The notes under the pieces: generated by a model
Database searches by the model: none
Seen by the model: the letters and a program-made list of their open reading frames with translations, nothing else
Told to the model about the DNA's origin: nothing
Part shown: positions 55,747-64,000 of the stretch, piece by piece
Numbering within the stretch: the stretch's first letter is position 1
How the letters are laid out: the number at the start of each line of letters is the position of its first letter
DNA from: Aquila chrysaetos chrysaetos
Taxonomy: Eukaryota > Chordata > Aves > Accipitriformes > Accipitridae
Length of the DNA stretch: 64,000 nucleotides
Assembly (NCBI RefSeq): GCF_900496995.4
Contig: NW_024470383.1
Location: 124,001 to 188,000, forward strand
Reading direction: 5' to 3'
Made by a program: the position numbers and the translations under genes

Positions 55747-58700
55747 ATGAGGGGAGCCGTCATCTTCTTGGCGTTCATGGGTGAGTGAAGGAATTTCAGA
55801 GACCAGGCTGGGGTGGCACCAAAGCTGGAGGAGGGAGAGCTTGGAAGGTTTTCACCGTCTTCTCCTCAAAGAGCATCACTCTGGGCAGAGCATTTCTCCA
55901 GCCCTTTCTTCGCCGCCAGCCATGGAGACTCGTGCAACCCCTTCTCCATGAAAACCTTCTCCCAGTCATTGAGTCCATCAATTCTTTTGTCCTCTTCACC
56001 AGAAAGGAGACTTTTCTCCTCTCCATCCCTTTGCTCTGCCATCCTCTTTGCTCCAGTGCAATGTTTGAGGTGGCGAGGATGCAAAAGCAGCCTCACACAG
56101 CCAATGTGAGCTTAAATATCTCAAAGAAACCTGAATTTCCTCTGATAAATCCATAGTGTCCAGCAAGGGTCATTTATTCAGTTCATCCTCAGAAAGGAGG
56201 CTAGTTTGGCACTGCCCAAAAGATCCCTTGGGACTAATGGAGGAGAAAGCAATTGGAGGGGACACCTGGAAAATGTAAATATTGCTCAGTCCCACCTTGT
56301 GCATCCAACGCCTTGCCCATCTAAGTGAGCAGAGAGGCATGAGCTGACCTGGGTGGGAAATATTCCCCCAGATTTTGGGCCCTAAATCCAGATTTTGGCA
56401 ATAACTTGAAGGCATCGATGGGAAGTTCTCGCCCATGATCTCCTTTCTCATCCCTCCCCACTGCAGGTGCTGTCACCACCATCTCCGTAGCCCCGCTGCA
56501 GAACCCGGTTTGGGTTTCCCGGGGGGAGAAAGCCATCTTACCCGTCTCCCTCCAGCTCCTCAACCCTACCTGGGACTTCTACCATATCAAGTGGAGCTTT
56601 CTGACGGGGGATCGCCCAGTTTTGATTTACACGATGGAAAGGTGCAACCAGACCCTCGCACCGTCCGGGCAACAGTGCCAACAGAGGATGGAGGTGGGCG
56701 ATTTCTACAGTTCAAGGGCAAATATCAGCTACAACACCTCGCTGGTGCTCCAGGACGCCCAGCCAGATGACGCTGGGGTTTACCAGTTGACAGTGCAGGG
56801 TCTGGATGTGGCACGCACCATGCAGATCACTCTGATTTTGCAAGGTAATGATGGCTTTGGGGGGGGTCCACCAAATCCCAAGAGGTGGAGAGGGGCAAGG
56901 AGCAAATGGCAGGTTCGGAAAGCCCAGGAAAGGGGTTTTCTAGGGAGCAAATACTTGCTGAGCCTGCCCAAAATGCAAAAAATAATGTTAATTTAAAAGA
57001 AAGACAGCTAGTCCTATTAAAACAAAGACTCCGCTGATTTACAGAGCCCTTATCTGCAACATGCTGTGGGATGGGATGGGATGAGATAGGACAATGCTTG
57101 GCGTGAAGCATCTGCAACGTGCTGTGAGACGGGGTGATACTTGGGTTGAAGCATCGCCTCATCCTTGCCCCATTCCTGCACTTGCATCCAGGTCTTTAAA
57201 AGCTCTTTGCAAATCCCTCCTCGCAAACAGTCTCTCCTTTCCACGCGCAGGTACCTTCTCCCCGTTATTCCTCTCCAGCAACCCGGCCCATGCCCACCTC
57301 AACCAGACAGCGCTGCTCTCCTTCTCCCTGCGGACCCCCAGCTCGGGCTGGGACTTCATCCACATCACCTGGGAGCTCATCAGCAGCCCCAAGAACCGTC
57401 GCATCCTCACCTACACCCTGGATGGTTGCACGGGGAAAGCCTGGAACTGGTGGGAGCAGAGCTGCACCGTCTCCCAGGAGGTGGACAGGTCGTACAGGCA
57501 GCGGGCGGGCGTCCGACCGAACGGCACCCTGGCCCTCAGGGATGTGCGGGATGAGGATGCAGGGACCTACCTGGTGACGGTGCGAGCCCCGGACGGGTTG
57601 GCTTGCGTGGGTGTCAACCTGTCCGTGAGCAGAGGTAACTGAGGGAAGGGGAAAGAATTGCACATTTAAACGCCTTTAGAGGTGGGGAAAGGATGGAGCG
57701 AAGGGGAGAAGCTGGCACTAACAGGAGAGGAAAATGCAGGAATAGGGAAGAAAAGTGCTAAACTGTGGGATGAGAAGGAGCAAAAATAAAACAGCAGAAA
57801 TGCCTGCTAGGCGAAAAACAAAAAGGAAGTAAATTTTGCCCTAGCTTGGTTTTAATTCCACTGCAGAATGGAAATGTGGAGCTTCGGCAGAAGAAATTTG
57901 CCCTGGGGTTGTTTTTCAGAGCAAGCAAGAGAAAACAAGCAATTTAAGAACCCAAACGCATCGTGAACTGCGGCCAGGGAAAGCTGGGTATTTGGGGTTT
58001 CTGTTTTTCATAGTTTTTTTTTTTTTTTTTAAAAAAAAAGAAGTGTTGAGTGGCTACATCTCATCACGGACGTGCAGAAAGCACCAAACCGTTGACCCTT
58101 TATGGCAACAGGGAGTATTTTTGCAGCGCTACAACCCACAAAAACAAAGTTAGAGATGAGACGAGACAACAGCAAGGCAGACCCTGCCATAAAGTCCTGT
58201 TTCACTACGGAAATCCCCATCTTTTAACCCATCCTTTATACCTCTCCCCCCGTTTGCAGAAATGCTGGCAGCGGAGTGGCCGAGCATCCTCAGCATCATC
58301 CAGATTGCTGCTGCTGGCGTCGTGCTCTGCTTCCTGGCTCTCATCTTGGGAGAGGTGGGTGATAAAACCCCCAAATCGGGTCCAACTTCATTAGTTTTCC
58401 CCACAACACCAAAACGCTTGAAGGCAATTAATTTACCCACCTCGAGGTTTTATTTCCCCTCCAATCCCCTCAGGGGGAAAAGGGAGGGGAAACATGCTGA
58501 TCCAGCAAAATTAATCTGGGGATCAGCATATAGAAGAGGGAATAGTGATCAGCATCCCCAGCATGCCTTCGAGGCTGGAGGGGTTTGCCCAGTGAAGAGG
58601 GGGGATGCCATAAAACTGGGGCTGCAGGTGGGTTTGCAGCGGCATGGCCGGTCCCCCCCATACCCCAGGTGAGGAGGGACACGGGGACACATCGGGGTGA

Positions 58701-58828
58701 GCAGAGACAGACCCATCGTCCCTCTCGTCTCCTCCCCAGCACATGTTTTGGCGTGGTGACAAGCTGGAAAAGACCCCGGGTGGCACCTGCCACCAGTCCC
58801 AACCTCCTCCTGGGGACGACTCTGGATG
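55747..58828 (+). CDS. Two-V-domain IgSF membrane receptor (CD2/SLAM-like)
   Basis: Five exons with phase-1 junctions up to the membrane exon. Exon 1 (55747-55780) is a signal peptide, MRGAVIFLAFMG. Exon 2 (56467-56844) is V-like domain 1 (TISVAPLQNPVWVSRGEKAI; YHIKWSFLTGDRPVLIYTME; DAQPDDAGVYQLTVQGLD). Exon 3 (57251-57634) is V-like domain 2 (ALLSFSLRTPSSGWDFIHIT; RRILTYTLDGCTG; LRDVRDEDAGTYLVTVRAPD). Exon 4 (58260-58354) is the helix SILSIIQIAAAGVVLCFLAL. Exon 5 (58740-58828) is a short tail, HMFWRGDKLEKTPGG to a stop. Both domains keep the D-x-A-G-x-Y motif and the C-strand tryptophan but lack the canonical B/F cysteines, having instead a close pair in the middle (RCNQTLAPSGQQC; GCTGKAWNWWEQSC). 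That pattern is shared with the single-domain gene of the tandem array. It is about 325 residues with several N-glycosylation sites, no ITIM and no charged residue in the helix. Family placement near CD2/SLAM or HEPACAM is inference. Confidence 0.82.
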
Positions 58829-60507
58829 AAGAAGCCACCAAGGATGGAGGGAGACGTGCAGAGGGCACCGAAACCCCCGCGGCTTGTTGGTTTGCCCAGA
58901 CCATCATCTGCAACCTTAAACACTGAGCAAGAACTACTCGTAATAGTTAAAAAAATACGGGTTTTGGAGCCGTTTCTCCCCAAATTATTACCTGGGTTCC
59001 CCGTGCTCTCTGTCTGGACTCCCATTGCTCTTATCTACCCATCGCTGTGGGAAGATGCTTCCTGTTCCCTTTTTTTGCTCCTTTTTTGCACTTGAAGAGG
59101 TCCAATGCTTTGAGCCCAAGGTGTGGGAGAGCTCTTGAAACATCCCACAGTCATTAATCTTATTAATTAGCCATCAAACAGCAGGAGGCCCTGAAAGGGC
59201 ATCACCCCAATTTCCTGGCGACCGGTTGCTCTCTAGCCAAGAAAATAATTGCAATAAAAATAATCAGATTTCAGCACTCAGCCTCTAGTAAACCTAAAAA
59301 CAGACATGGGATCAGAGGTTCCTTTGTTAAGGGGGAATTTGAGTGGTTTTTTCTCACCAGCTTGTGCTACAGAAAGGAGTCACCTAAATCCCACTGGATT
59401 TACCCGGCCCTTGGCATGTCACTTGGGTTGTGCCCCCACCTCAAGGTTGACTGCTCGAATGCAACAGCTTCTCCTGGAGACTTTGGGGTTAGAAAGGGGA
59501 TTCCGGAGAAATCGCTGTCTTTCCGAGACTTATCGAAACATGGGTTATCCCAGCTCTGCATTTACCTGTTTTGAGCAGTTTCCAGCAGCTGTCTACATCC
59601 CCAGCTTGGCTTCATTTCCTTTGGATTTGGGGGTTTATGCTGAAAGCAGAAAAATGTGGGCAGCTCCAGGGGGATGATGCCTCCCTCCATAAGCAACTAA
59701 AGCAGGGGATCAACCAAGAGATCCAACTCTTAACAAGCCCGATCCCACCCTGAAAGCAAAATCCTGCTTAGGAAAGTATGTTATACCTTGTGCTTTGTTT
59801 TTTGGGGGAGCATCTCTGGTGTTTTTGCCACCCCCTTTGCCAGAGGGGGTTTTTAATGTTGCATTTTGAGCATTCGCAGGAGCACAAATCCACGTGGATC
59901 TCCTGCAAATTTGCCTCTAGAAATACCAAACAGGCCAGTTGTGATTTTTGTAGCTGAATGCAACAGGTTTAGTGTGTCCCGCATCACCAGCTCCATTTTT
60001 CTCACCTCTCTGCAGCAGGATGGGAGCAGCATTAAGACCCAAAGTGCTTCTAGAAAACACCCCCAAAATTAACCAGCGCCCTGCAGATTGCAAGCATATC
60101 ATATCCTTTTGCTCTTTGCTCTGCTTAAAAGCAGGTTGGAAAGGAAAAAATATATATTTATATATATATATTAGTCCAGGCTAGCAACAGCACTACTCCG
60201 GCGCCAGGAGGAGGAGGCTGCGTTCCCCAATAGAAGATGACCTTCCGGCACCTTCCTTTCTCACCCCAAGCTGCTCCACACCTTAAAAAAAGCAGCTTTG
60301 CTTTCAGAAACAGTTCTTTGTGGGCTTCCACAGCAGGTGGAAGAGCAGAGTGAGGAGAGACAAGACAGCTGGGGCACAACTGCGAGGGTGGGTATTTAGC
60401 TGTGACTCCAGACACAAAAACCACCGCCACTGCCAGTCTCTCAGCTTGCTTTTGCTCCGGGGGTGGAAAAAAAAACCACCTTAATGCTGCAAGGACAGGG
60501 ACCGGCC
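58829..60507. other. Intergenic stretch, no supported gene
   Basis: Mixed sequence between the two-domain IgSF gene and the next lectin receptor. It contains a short TATATATTTATATA run near 60150. Open frames around 59306-59677 have no recognisable motif or splice sites. Confidence 0.55.
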
Positions 60508-60940
60508 ATGGCATTGACCACTGTCTACGCCAAGCCAGATGTGCCACCGCGCTCAGCTCCCGGCGGCTGCAGGAAACTTCCCGGTAAGTGAATTTGCTCA
60601 GTGCCATTGCACAGCGGGTGCTGGGCTCCTCCTGACCTCACGGAATTTCTCCTCGGTGACAGAGGGGGTTTGGAGGAGCTGATATCCCCAATGCTACTGG
60701 ACCCCTACCCTGCAGGAAAGCAAGGATTTCCCATGGCCTTTCCATCTGTTTCCCGAGCTGATGGTGGCCAAAACCCCATGCTTTGCTCTCGAGCAGGTTC
60801 GCTACCTATCTCCAGCCTGGGGCAGAGCGATGGCACAAGCCGGTTTCTCTCCCATAGCCTGATTTGCTTGGAAAGGGGGGGAAAATATGGCCAAGCCCCA
60901 AGGACACCCCTACCCCTCCACACAGGCCTTCATGTGCTCA

Positions 60941-60973
<33 letters not shown>

Positions 60974-63875
60974 CTCAGCAAGGCTGAGCAGGAGCCATGC
61001 AGCAACCGGCAACCTCTCCCCATCACTTCAGGCATCCCAAGGACTTTGCTTTGGGTCCTTCCCTTCCCCAGGGCACCTCTGGGTGCAGCACGGGGAGGAG
61101 AGGAGCTGAGCTCCCAGCTCCGAGGCTTTGCAGGCTTGCTTGCTGTGATATCCCCCGTCAAGCAAGCAAGGCAGCTTGTGGGTTTTCTCAGCTCTGTTGC
61201 TCCCACAGACACTTGCAAGATTTTCTCACTAAGCAGAGCGACATGGAGGTACCTGCCTGCTGAAACAAAGGGTGTTAAAAACAGGGCAAAGACCACGGAA
61301 GAGCTGCTTCCTCCCTCACTCCCAGTATGGGTCCTTTTGCAGGTCCTTGGTGGTACTGGGTGCTGCTGGGAGCTGGATGGGTCGGGACCGCAGTCCTGGC
61401 AGGCGTTGTGCTGTGGCTGCTGCAGCAACACGGTGAGTGGCAGGGTCTGTCATCCAAAATGGTGAAAAATCTCCCCAAATCTATCACATCCCAGCCCCAG
61501 CCTGGGCTGGAGCAGATTTTGTCCTTATTTCTAGCAGGGAGCAGCTCCTGGGCAATTTCTGCCCCTGGCAGCGGCTATCCCCACTGGGCAGGAGGGGGAA
61601 AGCTGCCGGCATGTCCCCAGTGGACACACACAGGCTGATTTAAGTGTTTTTGGAGCCTGTTCTGATACAGGTCCCTTTCTCTACACTGATGGTGGTTGCA
61701 AAGACCCCAGGGGTCCCCCCCCCAGAGAGTCCTGTCCCCAGGCAGCACTCTGCTCCATGCCCAAGGGCTGCTTTGCGCAGGGGCTGCGCCCCAGCAGTCG
61801 CATCCTCTGGTCTCAATGCAGCAGCACCAAGCTGCAGGTCAAACCCATCGTCATTTCAGGTGGAAATGGCCCCATCCTGAGCCAGGGCTCATACTCCTGG
61901 GAAACTTGCCCGACCAATACCAGCCGATGGAACATCTCGGAGTGCGAATGCCCCCTGAGGTACTTCAGGCGGCAGCTGAGACAACGGCTGTGTGAGCAAG
62001 GAAGCCGCCATGCAACAGGTACCACGGCTCAAGCATCACCCACAGCTTCGGGGCTGTGGGTGGAGACCCCATCTCGTTGGGGATGCCGGAGGGTTGTTGT
62101 CCCCTTTCCACGTGGAAGGGGGACAACAAGGCCAGGAACATTGGGAAAGCACCCCAAGACCCCCCCCCCCCCCCCCGTCCTCCCAACTGCTGTCACCATC
62201 CACATCACCCTCTCCCTGCACCACCCCATGCCCTCAGCACCTTCCTCCGTTGCTCCTCTTGCTTTCCCCCCATACCAGGGGAGATTTTTCCAGCATGGGC
62301 ACAACCCACTTTTCCCAAAAAAGGCACCTGGAGGGGCTCAAACAACAGGAAAAGCCTCCAGTGTCCCAGGGGGGGTTGCAAAAGCCCCTTGCCCCGTGGC
62401 ACCCGTGGGGCCAGGGACCACTCACACTCATCCTCTGCTGCAGACACCTCGGTTTGCCGGCTGTGTCCCGCCGGCTGGCAGCCATTCGCAGCCAAGTGCT
62501 ACTGGGTTTCCACAAAAACCGGAGCCTGGGAGGTGGCGGCAGAGAACTGTTCAAACCAGCAATCTCAGCTGGTCATGCTGAAGAGCGTGGAGGAGAAGGT
62601 AACTAACTGCGGGGGAAAGGCTCGAGCGTTGCGCCGCCTTTGGCTTTTTTAAGCTTTGCTTTCCACAAAAAGCCACACAGCCCCCAGACTGTCCTTCCTG
62701 GCTTGCAAAGCATCCAAGCCCACGCTGCCAGGCAGGATTTCAGGGAAAAACCCCAGAAACATGAGCTGAGAGGAGATGAAAGGAGAAGGGCAAAAACATG
62801 CCACCCCATACATGAGCTTCCAGGCTCCTCTATCACCCCAAAAAACACTGTTCCCCTGCCCATCATGTCCAGAACACTCTTCCACCTCTTCCAAAGAACC
62901 CACCGACCTCTCCAGCCCCCCCAGTCTGCAGCTGGGATGTGCCAAGCTCATCCCAGACCAGACCCCCACGGGTAGGATCAGGTCTCCATCCCTCCTCTCC
63001 CAGGCTTTTGTCAGGGACATGATCGGAAACACCTCCAGAGCTTGGCTGGGGCTGAGCGTCAACCAGATGAGAGGGAAAAATTGGACGTGGAAGGATGGAT
63101 CCCCTTTACAGGAAGCCTTGTGAGTACTGTCCCGCTCCGGTTCATGAGCAGGTTGCAAGAACCATGTACAGGGGAAATATTTCCCAGCCTGATGCTCACC
63201 ACAGACCTGGCTACTCCAAAAATCCCTCTGGAGCCAGCAGCAAGGCTCACGGGAGCAAATTAAACCAGAGTGATGCAGGTCTGGTCTCTGCAGCCCAGCT
63301 GCTGAAGAAGGAGAAGAAAGGAAAAAGCGATTAAACCGTTATTGCTATTTTACACCCAAATGCAAAGTGCAAAGGCAGGGAAATTTCAACCCATTAAAAA
63401 GCGGGAAGATTGCCCCAGTGGTAGTATTTTTCACACGGGGGTGCTGTGGTAGCCACAGTGACCCCAGTAGATGGAAAAAAGATTCTGATAGAGCTAATAT
63501 TTATTAGACAAGTAATACACAAATGGGGGTGTGGGGAGGAGAAACAAGTTTTTGGGGGAGCACAGACTCCCCCAACACAGCTGGAAAAACAAGAGGCTGG
63601 TACCTTCCCGTGCTCACAGCTGAGTGGACAACTGCTGACCTGGTTCGGGTTTTGGGGGGGAAAAAACACCCCAATGAGATAAATACTGTCACTGGAAACA
63701 CAGTGCCCAAGCGCAGGACGCCAGGCTGATTGCCAGCACGGTGCTTTTGAGGTTCCCGGTGCAGGGTCCCATGAAGGCAGACGCTTGTATCGCGATTTGG
63801 AAGAATCAGCTGCACTCCCACATCTGCAGCACTTTGTTCCACTGGATTTGCCAGAAAGAGGCCACCGAGATTTAA
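60508..63875 (+). CDS. C-type lectin NK-type receptor with cysteine-rich stalk
   Basis: Six exons. Exon 1 (60508-60583) reads MALTTVYAKPDVPPRSAPGG. Exon 2 (61343-61432) is the membrane exon PWWYWVLLGAGWVGTAVLAG, then VVLWLLQQH. Exon 3 (about 61728-62018) is a stalk of about 97 residues with eight or nine cysteines (SCPQAALC, MPKGCFAQG, WSQCSS, WETCPTNTSRWNISECECPL, RQRLCEQ). Exon 4 (62444-62598) reads SVCRLCPAGWQPFAAKCYWV and on to LKSVEEK. Exon 5 (63004-63120) reads AFVRDMIGNTSRAWLGLSVN and KNWTWKDGSPLQEAL. Exon 6 (63752-63875) reads FPVQGPMKADACIAIWKNQL, HSHICSTLFHWICQKEATEI and a stop. The CTLD has all the usual cysteines and no calcium motif. The N-terminal TVYAKP looks like an ITIM whose +3 leucine is proline, and the helix has no charged residue, so neither the inhibitory nor the adaptor-pairing route is obvious. 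Exon 3 needs the acceptor CCAGAG/AG to stay in frame. It is about 286 residues and clearly related to NKR/KLR receptors. Confidence 0.83.
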
Positions 63876-64000
63876 GCCAGAGGAAACAACATGAGGAACA
63901 ACGGAGACAGACTTGGTACCGGGCATCTCGCCGGGATGCCAAAACACATCCCAGAGCAGGACTCGGAAGCAATTCTGTTTCGTTTCTCCACTTTGCATTT

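Noticed and set aside
59306-59677. Open frame with several cysteines between the two-domain IgSF gene and the last lectin gene
   Set aside because: No splice sites in suitable phase, no CTLD or Ig motif, no ATG context linking it to neighbours.

Overview
The window looks like avian nuclear DNA. It holds small multi-exon immune-receptor genes with short introns, solo LTRs of bird endogenous-retrovirus type with target-site duplications, and long C-rich and AT-rich tandem repeats. It contains no prokaryotic operons, rRNA or tRNA genes that I could recognise. The gene content is C-type lectin-like domain (CTLD) receptors of NK-receptor (KLRB1/BNK-like) and CLEC2 (B-lec-like) type, mixed with immunoglobulin-superfamily (IgSF) genes and a B30.2/SPRY relic. 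This recalls the lectin end of the chicken MHC-B locus (Blec/BNK) or a bird NK-receptor complex. The species and locus cannot be fixed from sequence alone.

Region 1 (1-34160) is a tandem array of a roughly 14-kb unit: one unit at 1-14262, a second at 14263-28121, and a third cut short at 28122-34160. The frame of the unit is arbitrary, because the array runs off the left edge. In order, a unit carries the transmembrane/tail exon of an IgSF gene, about 5 kb of non-coding spacer, a CTLD terminal-exon relic (- strand), a joint between a CTLD-gene tail (- strand) and a truncated B30.2 exon (+ strand), a proline-coding-like C-rich minisatellite, a very compact CTLD gene (- strand), a second C-rich minisatellite, a 0.9-kb AT-rich satellite, a GC-box/CRE-type promoter, and exons 1-3 of the next IgSF gene, with old LTR-like sequence in its intron 1. 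Only the IgSF gene that straddles the first unit boundary (11010-14517) reads as intact. The next copy (24800-28382) is broken, and the CTLD gene of unit 2 has lost its last exon.

Region 2 (34099-46700) holds a CLEC2/B-lec-like gene (-), a BNK/KLRB1-like receptor with an N-terminal ITIM (+), and a second CLEC2/B-lec-like gene (-). The first pair is divergent and the second convergent. This is the receptor-ligand interleaving known for NKR-P1/Clr genes in mammals and BNK/Blec in chicken. The array ends inside the last coding exon of the first CLEC2-like gene.

Region 3 (46700-64000) contains a long gene-poor stretch, a solo LTR, a reduced half-CTLD gene (+), another solo LTR, an IgSF receptor with two V-like domains (+), and a CTLD receptor with a cysteine-rich stalk (+).

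The inferred theme is a cluster of paired NK-type lectin receptors, lectin ligands and CD2/SLAM-like Ig proteins, part of which is being copied as a cassette. Products and family membership come from reading exons, splice sites and motifs by eye; no database search was possible.
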